Assembly (NCBI GenBank): GCA_001910725.1
Contig: MJGA01000021.1
Coordinates: 124,001-188,000 of the forward strand
DNA length: 64,000 nt
Direction: 5' to 3'
Origin: Phanerodontia chrysosporium
Taxonomy: Eukaryota; Basidiomycota; Agaricomycetes; Polyporales; Phanerochaetaceae
Part shown: piece by piece, positions 11,009 to 23,400 of the stretch
Numbering within the stretch: the stretch's first letter is position 1
Layout: every line of letters starts with the position of its first letter
Position numbers and translations under genes: made by a program
The notes under the pieces: generated by a model
Seen by the model: the letters and a program-made list of their open reading frames with translations, nothing else
Told to the model about the DNA's origin: nothing
Database searches by the model: none

Positions 11009-14000
11009 CTACTTCGCCTTCGCCTTCGGTTTACCCTTGCCTTTCGGTGCAGCGGCGGCAGCACCCTTCCCCTTCTTTGGGACCTTGATAAGGCTGTCCT
11101 TGCTGACGTCTTCGTCCTCCGCGGTGCCACTCATCTCCTCGCTCTCCTCGGGCAGGTCCTCGTCAACCTCGAACGCCTCCTCGAGGTCCGGTGCGGGGCC
11201 CTGCGCCGCAAGTTTCTTCGGCACCTTGCCGAGGTCTGTTGCCTTGTGGAACGCGATCGGGTGGTCCGCCGCGTTGTACTTGCGCGTCAGCGCGGTCTTC
11301 GTCGCCGTTGAGATCTTCTTGAGCACGATGTCGTCCTTGTAGTCGTCCAACCCGAGCTCGACGAGCGTGTCCCAGTCGTCGCGGTTGAGAAAGTAGTCGT
11401 CCATGCGCGAGATGACGGTGTCCACCGCGCTCTACGAAAGAGATATCATCAGTGGCGCACGATTGCGTGAGCTAAGGGGGTTACTAACCACGCCCTCGTC
11501 CATCAGCGGCTTGACGATGTAGGGGAACAGAGCTGGGATATAGGACTGGCGCAGCTCGTGGCGATCTGAGGATATCTTGAGACGCATCCTTGCCTGCATG
11601 TCCATCAGCTCCCTGTTAAGCTTGTTCTGCTTCGAGTTCTGGCCCAGCCATCTGCACACCTGTCAGCATGTCTCGGACAAACGAAATGTAGCTACTTACG
11701 AAGGGAAGCTCATCGGATTCTGCCCTCCGTAACCTCCTCCAGCACCATAGAGGAACGATGCCGGACGGATCGTCGAGCACACCGAATGCAATGGCATCAA
11801 TGACCAGTGCTGCTCAGGTCTGAATGTGCACGTCAGTTAATTTTCACTTAACCACCACGAGAGAGCTTACCCATGAATGAGCGCATCAACCAAGTCGCCG
11901 TCCGAGATCGACGCAGCAGCCTTGTCCATCAGCTCGAGGTGCTTGAGGATCTTCTCGGGGCCTGCATCGTTCTTGACGCGTGCTGGCTGCGTCTTGAGAT
12001 AATTCTCCTGGATGAAGAGCGGCACGAATGACGGGTCGTGGAAGTACAGTTCCATCTTGTCGCCGAGTGTCTCGCGCGACGTCGCGCTAAACATGTATGG
12101 CCCAGCATCTTGTTCGTCACGTCAAACGGCGACAGCACCGTGTACTTCTCATTCATCTTTGAGCTGGAGCACACGGCGTGAGCCATGGTCCGACCAAGGG
12201 GACAAGCACTTACAGCTCTTTGCTCTCGTCGAAGTCCATCGTGCTGTTCGAGAGCTTCCACGTAGAGAGCATGTTGATCACCTGGCGAATGTCAGATTGC
12301 GCTCCAGCGACGAGCTGATCAATGACGTTGGCCGGAATCTTCATCTTCTCCCTAGAGTGCGCGGCTCAGTATCATGATATGAGTGAGAACGAGAGGGAGC
12401 CAACATACTTAAATGCGATTGTAAGCAGTCTCGATCGAATCGCTGCAGCCTCGGGACGCCTGAATGGCAAGTTGAAAGCGTTTGCGACGAGCGGCTTGAG
12501 CTTCTGTGCGCCTCTGTCGTTGGCGATACATATGATTGGAATCTGAGTTTAAATGTCAGCCCGATTCGTACGCTCACAGGGCGGAGAGAGCACACCTTCG
12601 TCTTCTTGATGAGCTGCACCAGCGCACCGACGCCACCGCGATCGCCAGCTGACATGCCGTCAACCTCGTCCATGATGAGGCAGCTCTTGTCCGTGATATG
12701 CACACCCGCCGCGTTTGTGCGCCGGTGCCGTGCATCCACCCGTCGAGACTCGTGTTCGCGATGTTCGTGCTGTTTTCGACGAGCTTCTTGCTCCGTGCGT
12801 CGCTTGCGTTGAGCTCGATGGGCGTGAATCCCGCGAGCTTTGCGCACAGGTGCGCCGCCGTCGTTTTGCCTATCCCCGGCGGGCCCGTGATCAACACTGC
12901 GCGCGACGTATTCATAGCGTTCTTGCCCGGCTTCTTGAAGCCTGACTTGAGACTCGACGGCCTGGTGGTGCCAATTTACATGGTTGGACAAACAATTTGA
13001 AATGAACTGTGAAGGACGAACCAGTCGTTCAGCCACTGCTGTAGCTTCTCTATCTGACCCTTATTTCCACAAATCTCCTTCATCGTGCGTGGTGCATACC
13101 GTTCTGTCCAGAGCTGATTGTCTAGTGAGACCGTATGACTACAGCACAGTGTAGTGTTAACACCCGTAGAGTCTATTCACAGGGACACTAACCTTGGACG
13201 ATCCTGTGCTTTTGCCTTGCCCTTCTCCTTCTTTTCTAGCTCTTTCTCGCGCTTCTCTAGTTCCTTTGCGGCGGCGCGGATAGCCTCCTGCTCTTTCTCG
13301 ACCTTCTTCTTCAACTTCTCATCTTTGTAATCAGGAACACGAGTCGCGATGAGATTGAGGAAGCCATCCTCGTCAAGCGTCTTCAAGTTGTTCTTCTTGA
13401 TCGCCGCGAGCTTCGAGGGTCCAGCGTCGGCACCGACGACGACGTAGTCCGTCCTGGAGGACGGTTGTCCAACCACACGTCTGCCTCACTGTGAGAACGT
13501 TCCATTCCCACTAGCAAAGGATTGCACGTACCCGCCATAGCGTTTGGCAAGGTCGACGGCCTCTTCTCGTGAGAAGGCACTCAGCTCGCCGGTGAACACA
13601 AGCGACAGGCCCGCCAAACAATTCGGGTCCTTGGGAATCGGCACAGGCTTCGAGCCTGGAGCTGAGGGGCCTGCAGCAAGCTTAGCAGCCTTTGCTGCCC
13701 AACTTCGAGCCTTCACTTCAGTACGTGGTAGCTCAAGATGTACACGGTCACATACTTGAATTTCTTCTTCTCCGCCTCTGGCTCTGGTGCCTTCGAGGCC
13801 GATTTGGCTGGTGCTGCCTTAGCCGGTGTCGCTTTTGCCTTCGCAGGCGCGGGTGCCTTCTTGGGGCAGGCTTTGGCTTGCTCTTGCCCTTTACCGGCTT
13901 CACGTCCTCATCATCATCATCGTAATCGTCTTCTGAGATTTCCTCCGACTCCGAAGAAACGATGAAGTCCTCGTCCTTACGTTTCTTCAACACCTTCCGT

Positions 14001-14709
14001 GCAGCGGGCTTGCTTTCCTTGACCGGCTTCGGGGCGGGCTTCGATCTCGATGTTGATGGCGAAGAGGGTGCGGGGGAAGCGAGGGCGACCTTCTTCTTCG
14101 GTGGAGGCTTTACATCCTCCTCCTCGTCGCTTGATAGCAAAGCGGAGGGCTTCTTGCGCTTCGCCACAGGCTTGCTGATCACAGGGTCATCATCGGAATC
14201 CATAACACGTTCACTTTTTGTCTTCTGAGCATAAGTTAGGATTTCACAAGTTTATAGAGTGGACATGTGGACGCACTGTGGTTTGCTCGGATGTTGCTGC
14301 TTTGGTCTTCCGTCTGAGTTGCCCCCTCATCAGGCGACTGCGGTGAGCGGTCAGGAATTTACGTACAGAGGTGAAGCTTTCACGGATCTGTAGCTAGAGA
14401 TTCAGAGGCCCATAAACGAGCAGCGACTGCGGTACTCACTTGTCATCTTCGCTATCGTCTACCGACGTCATGTAAGCCGCGTGCGGCATACTCCTGAGTA
14501 TGCTACTCACCGATCTCTATGGCTTTGTTGCGCGAAGTACCATTCTTAGTATCACCTCAGTCTATGAGAGAGTTGTATGGAGGCAAGTCGCGTACCTTCC
14601 CCGCCGAACTCGAGGTTGTTGTCTGACTGCTCCCCCCGGCTCCGAAGAACCCACGAATGTCCTTCACGCCCGCGGGTTTTGAGGAGGGTTTGGCGGCCTT
14701 TGAAGGCAT
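11009..14709 (-). CDS. RFC1: replication factor C subunit 1 (large clamp-loader subunit), with apparent frameshifts
   Basis: RFC1 is the large subunit of the nuclear clamp loader that opens PCNA at primer-template junctions using ATP. The start at 14709 gives [11 protein letters not shown], followed by the PCNA-binding D-I-R-x-F-F-G motif. A basic/acidic linker precedes the BRCT domain (about 13180-13700: [20 protein letters not shown], then [14 protein letters not shown]). The RFC boxes follow: [20 protein letters not shown], Walker [10 protein letters not shown] (about 12865-12890), Walker B LIMDEVDG (about 12660-12680) and the RFC1-only C-terminal domain ([34 protein letters not shown]). 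The protein ends in a KAKAK-type lysine tail. Reading through requires one extra base at three places: about 13863-13866, between 12718 and 12719, and about 12099-12103. As RFC1 is essential in yeast, assembly error or a second functional copy is more likely than loss. Confidence 0.93.
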
Positions 14710-15952
14710 TTCAAGCTTCCAGTTCTCACAGCGACGACTCAAAATGGGCACGGCGGGGGCAAAGGCTGCGGCGGCAGTGGTGGACGTCGAGTTGAAGGCG
14801 GAGCGTGACGCGCCTCGGACTGAATTACGCGACGTCACGAACGTCACACCGTGCCAGAGTGCGCGTCACGTTTGTAGTCACAACCCTAACCTTAATCACA
14901 ACGTTTCCCCTCTTGGTGGGGCACGACGTCTGGTAAATTGTATGCTATGTAGTATACCTGGGAAATAAATATGTCTCTCATTTGCTATCTATGCAGTAAG
15001 TGTAGGTCAAGCAGCGATACGCAGGCGCATCAAAAGGCGCATCAGTGGGCGGAACAGCGCTCACAGAGGTCCAGAGTCAGAGATTCCTCGTCGTTTCTCT
15101 GCCGAGTACCACATTCCTCACCCTTCCCACTCTTCCGCCAGACACAGAGCTCGCGGATATATTTTTATTGGGTTCAGGTTATACCACGAGTGATGTCGTC
15201 GTGATTTTGACATGTTCAAGGAGTCGGGATACTCAGTACTTTCGATTCCGACTGTCGAATAAGAATCAGCAATATGCTGACTGACTTGCGTGTTGGGTTT
15301 TCGCGGCAATTGCCTTATGGTATGCTGTTAGCACTACCATCTGCTTGTCCAAACTCACCTCGCATTACTGAACAAATAGAGTGCACAACAGTCGATGTTG
15401 ATCCAATACAAGTTGCTGCCGAGCTGGCGGACTTGAGATCACAGTCACGAGATTGCAAACATGATACACAACAATGGCTGTCTCTTCCTCACTACTACTG
15501 TCCCCGTTGCTCACTCCTTATGCGAGGCATCGAGATATCAAAGAACGGAGGCCAACACTGTTCGTCAGTTACGGCAGTCGTGAGTGTCCATTACCCTAAT
15601 GGACACCGAGACGTACAGATAGCTGACTATCTCCACAACACCATGCTGAAATAAGTCATGCGGCTGTCCAAACACCACCGACATGCCCATGTTTGCGTCC
15701 GCAGAACTCACGATACTCTGCATCCTTAGGACAGAACTCGAGCGCCACGAGATCGTCTCCCCTGCACATGAGCATTCATCTTCTCGACGTTGATGGAGCC
15801 TGGACCTGAAGTAGGAACGCGATGTCGGCAGCATGACCGCCAGCACATTCCTGACTCGTTTTTCCCACTCATGCTCAACGTTCACCCGAGCCGGGTGCTC
15901 GCAACGTCTCGCGAACGAGGGAAAGTGTCTGATGCTGAGGTGCATTCTAGGG
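14710..15952. other. intergenic region, no supported gene
   Basis: About 1.2 kb between the RFC1 start and the repeat island. Open frames at 15274-15654 (+) and 15565-16074 (-) overlap each other and show no family signature or fungal splice pattern, so I do not call them. ACCCTAACCTT near 14882 resembles a single telomere-type word but is not repeated. Confidence 0.4.
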
Positions 15953-15983
15953 GTGCACAGGACCCCGGAAGCTCCTGCCAGTG

Positions 15984-16100
15984 CATGTCCGCAGATAGCG
16001 CGTCTGGGAGGCCGAAATTTCGGACCACCATGTCCGGCATATAGCGCGTCGAAGGCCCCTGGCGCGGTAGTCATGTCCTGGGATAGCGCGTCGTGGCAAT
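15984..16100 (+). repeat. imperfect tandem repeat, three units of 43-46 bp
   Basis: Units begin at 15984, 16030 and 16073, each with CATGTCC followed 4-8 bases later by TAGCGCGTC. A fourth related unit lies at 17521-17545. The two copies nearest the island ends suggest subterminal repeats of the element. Confidence 0.55.
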
Positions 16101-16126
16101 GAGGTTACAGTCCGAATAGCAAGTGT

Positions 16127-16199
16127 AGACCAGTAGCCTAATGGTTGAAGTGATGGGCGAGGGGTCCCAAAGTATGCGGGTTCTAACCCGCGTGTTATC
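16127..16199 (+). other. tRNA-derived pseudo-tRNA or SINE head
   Basis: A good A-box (TAGCCTAATGG, 16134-16144) and B-box/T-arm (GCGGGTTCTAACCCGC, around 16177-16192) are about 35 bases apart, as in a tRNA with a normal variable region. The D-arm resembles serine/leucine tRNAs. The acceptor arms do not pair (about 4 of 7 positions), so it is unlikely to be a working tRNA. It is followed directly by the TA repeat, as a SINE tail might be. Confidence 0.35.

Positions 16200-16202
<3 letters not shown>

Positions 16203-16256
<54 letters not shown>
16203..16256. repeat. TA dinucleotide microsatellite
   Basis: About 26 uninterrupted TA units directly after the tRNA-like sequence. It is likely length-variable between strains. 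Confidence 0.9.
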
Positions 16257-16260
<4 letters not shown>

Positions 16261-16498
16261 TTCAGAACTATCCCTTATTGACCTCTTTTACCGTCTTTCA
16301 GCTGTTAATAGCATTATAGAGTAAATATCTAGAGCCCACGAGTGTGAGTCTCGTCAGATTCTTGACGGACCCACATAGGTGGAGCGGAATTGATGACATT
16401 TCCCCTTCCGGAGTGTCCCATGCCTTTTCGCCAACACTGGTCCGAGTCTGGGCGCAGGAAATGCGCACCAAGAGGCCGCTGCGGGTGCGTCTTTATGG

Positions 16499-17450
16499 AT
16501 GGCAGCGGTTGACAGATCTGTGCTTACCGTTATGATAGCCCCGGTGCCCAATGAGATACAGCACCGTTCGAGGTTTCAGGCGAGCACGAACGACGCATTG
16601 CAGGCGCAGATGCGTCAGCGGCGCGGTGGGTATACTCGTGAGGAGCGCTGGCAAGTTGCAAAGGCAGCAGAAACGGACGCACCCTCCGAGTCAACTAATG
16701 CCGGTAGCAGACAAGCCGCCGCCGTCTCCGACCCTGCTAACAAGTCCAACTCGAGAGCGGGGACATGGGGTCTTGCGAAGGCTATCCTCGCCGTGGCTCC
16801 AAAAATCGAAGATGAAGGTAAGTCTTGTGCGCTCTGATCAAGCGAACGAGTTCTCACCGTTCAAAGTGCCCGCTATTGCCACCAGGGGCATAACTGCTCT
16901 CAACCCCCTACAGCAGGGCTCATGGCTCATCATGCAAAATGCTCATGGTCGGTATGTCGCCCAAATCAACGTCATATTCAAGAAGAACGGCACCGGCAAG
17001 GGCACGCGGCGCAGCAACGCTATGGGCGGCATCTGCCCCAGCGACATGGGTTCAGTTACTTACCTCTCTCTCAAGGTCTTCGTGGAGGTGCGCCACTTTT
17101 TCATACCCCTAGCTGTACCAATGCTGATATCTAGACTAGCATGCGCCCGGAGAGGACGAGAATCAGTTCCGCCATGAAGCTAACCGCGTCGGGGCGCTAT
17201 GAACGCATGTGGACGAGAAGGAAGTTGTGTCTACAACTTAGGTCTGTCTGCCATGGAACCTGCGGGAGGTCGTTCCTTCGCACTCAAGGACTGGGCATTC
17301 ACTCGGTACGCAGTCTGTTTCATGTTCATTGGGCTCATTCGCTATATCTGATTGTTCACATGTGGACAGTTTTGGGCCGCCCTGACGTGCAAGCGGTCGT
17401 CCGAAAGCAGTACGAGAAAAAGAAGCATGTATAGATACCTGTCAGACCGC
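16499..17450 (+). CDS. possible multi-exon hypothetical protein inside the repeat island
   Basis: Not recognised. A basic, Gln/Arg-rich N-terminal segment (LQAQMRQRRGGYTREER) ends at a GT donor near 16815. A later exon encodes LIMQNAHGRYVAQINVIFKK and MGSVTYLSLKVFVE (about 16922-17080), with GT-AG introns after it and only short open pieces to 17450. Frames are broken beyond 17200. It could be a decayed gene or sequence captured by the surrounding element. Confidence 0.25.
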
Positions 17451-17890
17451 TGTACAGCCATAGCTCTCTCGCATAAAAATTACGCGAAAATAAAGAGAAA
17501 ATCGAATATTTATTCTACGGCATGTCCGGATAGCGCGGCGAAGGGGCCAAAATCCTAGCGCGCCGAGGCTCGAAATCTGGGGTTCCGGCGGACATGCACT
17601 ATGAGGAGCTTCCGGGGTCCTGGGTGCACGGACTTTGTATAGCTCACGCAGTCTAGACACAACGCCCGGTCATCACTGCGGAGGCTGGCGACCACCAGAG
17701 GACAGGGCAGGGCGCGGTGCGCGAGCGCCGGGTGTTGATCCTGATGCAGCAGGATTCCCCGCAGCCACGCGTCGACACCCTTCGCGTGTCGCTTCTGCCA
17801 TTCTGCAGTAGCGGATGATATCAGCGATATCGGCACAGACGCTGTCGCCCACCAGGTCTGCCCGTTTGGCAGCGGAAGCGCGGCGGAACG

Positions 17891-17898
17891 CATAAATA
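17891..17898 (+). promoter_or_regulatory. TATA-like box of the carboxypeptidase gene
   Basis: CATAAATA lies 60 bases upstream of the ATG at 17951, the spacing seen for the other TATA boxes in this window. Confidence 0.4.
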
Positions 17899-17950
17899 TG
17901 CACAAGGTACAGCGCAGAGGGCCCCCGTCCTCGCCTCACAGCTCGACAGG

Positions 17951-20228
17951 ATGTTTGCCCGGCTCTGGACGCTGCTGTCCGCGGCGCTGCTCCTCCAGGG
18001 GCTCGCCGCTCATGCCCGCATGATGTCCAAGGCGGACCTGCACGCGCAACAGGCCGCCGCGGTGCAGCGCTTCGCCACACTCGCCGCAGCCTCTCGGAGG
18101 CCCCAGACCAGCACGGGCGTGAAGAACATTACATTCAGCAACCCGAAGGCATCCGGTATGCAGCCTGCCTCGCACGGAAGAACGTTACGCTGATGCACGC
18201 TCGCAGAGTTTTACGTCGACGGCACCAGCATCCCTGAGGTCGACTTCGACATCGGTCCCAGCTGGGCAGGACTTATGCCGATTAGTGGTGCCGCCAATGA
18301 GACGCGCAAAGTAGGTGCCTCCACCTTTTCCTGATTATGGTCTCCGCGTAATGTCGCTTAATTTCCGCAGCTTTTCTTCTGGTTCTTCCCACCTGGTCCC
18401 CAAGGAAGCCTTGACGACCTCATCTTCTGGTACGCCCCACTTGACCCCAATTACTTAGCCTATTGTGTGACGCTCATTTCCACTTAGGACGAACGGAGGC
18501 CCAGGATGCTCTTCGCTCGAGGGTCTCCTCCAAGAAAATGGCGTAAGACCTGTTCTTAATCTCCGCACTATAGCTTGGCTGACAGGTCGTGCAGCCCTTC
18601 CAGTGGAGCTTTGGCCAAGCGAAGCCGACGGTCAACCAATTCAGCTGGACCAATCTTTCCAGCGTTCTGTGGGTGGAGCAGCCCGTCGGCACCGGCTTCT
18701 CTCAGGGCGTGCCTAATATCCGGGTATGTCCATGCAGCGACTTGCGTATAGTGAGGAAAGCCGCTCAGAGGTCGGATAGAACGAAGACGATCTTGCGGCG
18801 CAGTTCGTTGGCTTTATGCAACAGTTCCTCGAAGTCTTCTCCGAGCTGAAGGGGAAGAACTTCTACCTAACCGGAGAAAGTGTAAGCAGTCTTCTACTTC
18901 TTGAAGAGACGATAACCGACCTTCACATAGTACGCCGGGATGTATGTGCCTTGTAAGTCCATCTCTTCGGGTTGGAAGTTATCTGCTGATCAGCCGTTAG
19001 ACATCACGAACTTCATCTACGAGAACCCTGGACTTCTAGATCTCAATACCAAAGGCTTCTGGATCTCAGATCGTATGTTTAGTTGTTACCCTGAAGCCAA
19101 ATGGCAATGCTCACCTTTCATACCAGCGTCGCTTGCGTCTGATCTCATTCAGGAGGACATGCCGGCAGTCAACTTCGTCAAAAAGTATCAGAACGTGTTT
19201 GCGCTCAAGTAGGGGGTTCTCTTCGTCGTCGTACCGCAAATTCTGACCGCTACCATCACAGCGACACCTTTATGGCGCACATCGAGTCCGTCGCCGACTC
19301 GTGCGGATTCCTAAACTACAGCGAAACGTTTGTGACCTATCCGCCCAAGGGTCCGCTGCCGCTGCCGGGAAACAGCACCCAGGAGCCCCGAGCGTGCCGC
19401 TTGTGGAACCAGATCTTCAACGCCGCAGTGCAGGTGAACCCTGCCTTCAACATCTACCGCATCTTCGACACGGTACGTGTGCCACTTCTCTCTGCCAGCA
19501 GCCATGCTGACGCCGCGGGCAGTGGCCGATCCTGTGGGACGTGCTCGGCTTCCCGGGCTCGTTCCCGCAGGCCCAGACACTACCGCTGTACTTCGACCGC
19601 ACGGACGTCAAGAAGGCCATCCATGCGCCCGTGAACGTCACCTGGAACGAGTGCTCGGACATCAACGTCTTCCCGCACGGCGACGGTAGCCCGCCGTCGT
19701 TCAACGTGCTCCCGAACATCATCGAGAAGAGCGAGCGCGCGGTCATCGTCCACGGTCTCGCGGACTTCATCCTCATCGCCGAGGGCACGCGGGTCGTCAT
19801 CCAAAAGTACGTCGTTGCATGCACTGTGGCGGGGGACGCGCTGACTTGCGGCTGCTTATAGCATCACCTGTACGTTCCTGATATGCTGTCGGCCCAGGAT
19901 GAGCTGACCATCCTCTAGGGAACGGCCTGCAAGGCTTCCAGACGCCAATTGAGGAGGACAGCTTCATCGTAGACGGCATGGGCGCGCTCGGCAACGTACA
20001 CTCCGAGCGCGGACTGACGTACTACGAGGTCGAGCTCAGCGGGCACATGTACGTCGCCTGCCGTCTCCCTGTATTAGCGGCGCTGACCATCTGGTGACAT
20101 AGGGTACCGCAATTCTCCCCGAGGGTAAGCTGCCCGTGTTCTCATGGATCTACGTGCCCTCTAACAGACCTCTTCAGGCTGCGTTCCAGATCATGGAGTT
20201 CCTTATGGGTTTCCGCGACACGCCGTAG
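17951..20228 (+). CDS. secreted serine carboxypeptidase (peptidase family S10)
   Basis: Secreted or vacuolar carboxypeptidase that removes C-terminal residues from peptides at acid pH. The start at 17951 gives a signal peptide (MFARLWTLLSAALLLQGLAA), followed by a propeptide-like basic segment. S10 landmarks appear in order across many short exons: FFWFFPPG, NGGPGCSSLEGLLQENG (oxyanion region), WVEQPVGTGFS, the nucleophile motif GES-YAG split by an intron near 18880-18931, the catalytic Asp in GLADFI (about 19752-19770) and the catalytic His in SGHM-VPQF, also split by an intron (about 20038-20110). The protein ends FRDTP at 20228. All three catalytic residues are present and every exon reads open. 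About ten introns of 50-60 bases. It stands alone between the repeat island and the duplicated minus-strand gene. Confidence 0.94.
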
Positions 20229-20451
20229 ACATGCAAGCTTCACGACATCGCATCCGTCATGAGCACCTCACGTCACGATATACTGTCCACTCAGACAGAC
20301 AGCAGCACATGATCCTTCTCTCCGTATTACCTGCTCTGCTATCCACCTATATATAATCAATTTCCTCATGCAATACAACGATATCGTACATGTCTCTTCA
20401 GACCGAGCATCCAACATGAAACTGAAATGCAACCAACTTCGAAAAGGTTTC

Positions 20452-23400
20452 TTACACTTCAGCAGTGGCTGCCTGCGGCGTCCCCTTATCTGCCTTCTGC
20501 TTCTGCTTCGCTTTCTTGACCATTTTCTCCGTCTTTTCGAGAGAGGGCAAGAGGTGCGCCTTCTCTGGGTCTCCTTCATACCGCTTGCGCAGCTCCGCGA
20601 CCTTGGCGCTGACGAGGTTCCGCACATCCTCTCGCTTCATCGTCCATTGCGGCAACTGTCGCTGGTCCTTGCTCCGCGTGTGCAATCAGCTCGGGTCGTG
20701 AGGCGGCGTGTTCGGGCCTGGCGCGGTCTGGCTGTACTTGGCTCTCGCTGCGTTCCAGGCATCAAGCAGCTTCGGAATGTGCAGACGGTTGATGGCGATG
20801 AGCGCTGTCGCGAGTCGCCAGATGCCCATCGGGCTCGTGAGGTCGAAACAGACAGGGTGGCGATTGGCGATGAGCACCAGCCGCTCCTGGTCAGGCTCGC
20901 TGGTCTGATCCGTATAGGCGTAGTCGAGCGTGAGCTGTGGTCCGTTGGCCGTCATACCGAAGACTGGAGTGTCGACAATACCGCAGACCTCGAGAAAACG
21001 AGCTCCAGCGACATGGTTCACGAGATGCTGGTTGACGGCCTGACGCATGTCTCCATCTTTCTTCTTCCACTCCGCGAGCACGATAGGGAGGTCAACATGA
21101 TTCTCGCCATCCTTGACAGGTTGCACAGGCTCCACGTCCTTTTCGCAGGCAACATAAATGTCGGGCTGCCAGCCCCATTGGTCAAAGTCCGGATCGACGG
21201 TCCTTTTCTTGAGCGCCGGAGGATCGTCCTTGCCTCTGTCGTCCTCCTCGTCTTCATCGTCATTATCGCCTTTCGTAGCGGGTTGCCCAGACACAGCCGA
21301 CCCGGGTGTCTCTTTCGCCCCACTCGCCCCACTGGACGGGACGGGTGCAAGAGCGAACTCTCTTAGCGCCTGCTTCGGAACCTGGACAGGCAGACGCACG
21401 TAGGCGAGTGCGTCAGCGATCCCCGTGCCTGACATGAGTGCCGCGCGGTCTACCACGGAGGTCTCGTCGAGGCGTCTGCTCCAACGGTGAGCGCGCCGCG
21501 AGACTTCACTAACACATGCGATTTCCCAATCGTACGCGTCACTTTCGAGGTCTGATTGTGCTGCTATCTTCCTCGGCTGAGCGTTGCTCTTACCACTGCC
21601 AGCGTCGGCCTCTCTGAGGGCCTGAGCAATAGCGTTGCTGCGAAGGAAGGGGGCGATGCGACGAATAACCCGGGGAACTGACTGCGTTTCGTTTAGCGTG
21701 CGCAACATGAGTTGCTCGCCCCATTCATTCCGACGCTCATCGTCTTCCTCGATGTGGCAATGAAAGGCAAGGTTCATCGGAAGCCTCAGAGTACGCTCCA
21801 TTCTACGGAATCCCTCAATATACGCATAGCATGAAGCAGAATAATACTCACTGGTTATTACCGTCTGCTGTCGATTTCTCCGACGAACTAGCCCAGCCGA
21901 CAATGCTCTCCTCGATAGCATGCTTCTTGTCTCCGAACAAGTGCATGTGCAGCATGTCGATCGGAACACGCCACGTAGCCTCGTTGACCGGCTTTTTGTT
22001 GCGCTCAGATTTCTTCTGGATAGAGCGCAACATGCTGTACACTTCGATGATGAGCGGGAGTGCTTTACAGATGTGCCCAAGAAGCTCGGCATCGGGCGAC
22101 TGTTCTCCTGAGGAAATTTCGTGGACCAGTCTTTTGCAAGCAGGGTCGGCAGACTTGAAGCGATGGAGGGCTGAGAATATCTCGTGGAAAGCCTCAAGCT
22201 GGTTCACCGGAAGAGTAAGGCCGTAGTCGCTGGCAGGCCTATACTTGCCCTGATCGTCCTGAAATAGTCGGTTAGTTTCATGTGCCTGAAAGCAGTGGGC
22301 AAGCATACACAAGTGACAAGCTCAACTGGCCAGAGTATACGTGTGTAGAAGGAGAAGTCGTTCCAGTGCTTCTGATTTGCAGCAGTAGATACGGGAAAGG
22401 CGTAACGGTCCAGCAAGAAATCGTTAATGATGCAGTTGCCAGAGTCTTGCGCTGACTTCAAGGATCCCCTGAAAACGATGATCAGCACTTCAGTCGTAAA
22501 ATACGACGACCGCGGTAAAGGTCCTTACTTGGAAACCGAGAGTTGCGAGGTGTATCGCATGTAGCGATCACGTTCAGAAGCAGCATTGCTAGCCGCGTGT
22601 ATGAGTATCATGTGCATTGGGATTTTCGATGGAACGTACTCATCAGGGTTCAACAGGTCGGTAGCACCTTGCACATGAGGTTCTTCAGCCGCTTGAAGGG
22701 CGCCACTATCCGTATAATTAGCGGTTGAAGATCATAGCAATAATACAGGTACAAAACACACGCACCCACCGTTGTTCTCCAACTCGACTTGTCGATCAGT
22801 AGATGGGGTTACAATCACGTCGTCTAACCAGCGGTGTACTCTGTCTTCAATCTTCTCGAACGGAAGCCAGAAGTTGAAGCTGTCCGCGCGCCACTGATCG
22901 AAGATATTCACTGGTCGTCGGAGGATAGGCACGTTGAGAGCTGCGTCACTGCGCAAGTCGCTTACGAGACTACGGAGGGACAAGATGGTGTGGTACACAG
23001 CGAGGATGTGTTGGGGGGAGACGAGGTCGAAGGTCAGCCGCGACCCCAAGTTGCACAGGTGGACCACGGGCTGTTGATAACATCAGATAGACGGATGGTT
23101 TGTCTGTATTAGGTACTCACGAAAGCGGCGCGCTGGGGGTTGTCTTCGTACCAACCAACGACAAAGGTTATCTCGGTTGCTGTTGGGTCGAATACGACGC
23201 CAATCACGGGGTGCGATAGCCCCCAAGCGCGGCGCTGATGCAGAACAGCAGACATCGCTATTGCGAGCGTGCGTTTTGTGGCCATGCACAAGAACGGATG
23301 TCCACATATATCGGTTGTTGTTGATGGCTCCCAGTGGCGGAAGACGTGGGTGGAAGGAGGGACCCAACGCACTTCTTCGCCTGCATCGTCTTGATGTGGT

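Larger units (their letters stand above)
15953..17629. mobile_element. possible non-autonomous DNA transposon bounded by about 40-bp inverted repeats
   Basis: The stretch 15953-15991 reads GTGCAC, AGGACCCCGGAAGCTCCT, then AGTGCATGTCCG. The reverse complement of 17589-17629 reads the same with a 2-base gap and a few mismatches. Just inside both ends is a shared word, CATGTCCGG(C)ATAGCGCG, in three units at the left (15984, 16030, 16073) and one at the right (17521). The 1.68-kb interior has a tRNA-like sequence, a TA microsatellite and a weak multi-exon coding region (16499-17450), but no transposase. I could not find a clear target-site duplication outside the inverted repeats, so two oppositely oriented copies of a repeat are an alternative. 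Confidence 0.4.

Noticed and set aside
14875..14900. Telomere-like repeat
   Set aside because: Only one CCCTAA-type word, not an array.
15274..15654. 126-codon open frame, plus strand
   Set aside because: No recognisable motif and overlapped by an equally long minus-strand frame; both look like chance.
15565..16074. 169-codon open frame, minus strand
   Set aside because: It crosses into the repeat island and shows no family signature or conserved splice pattern.
16127..16199. Functional tRNA gene
   Set aside because: Boxes are good but the acceptor stem does not pair and no clear anticodon stem forms.
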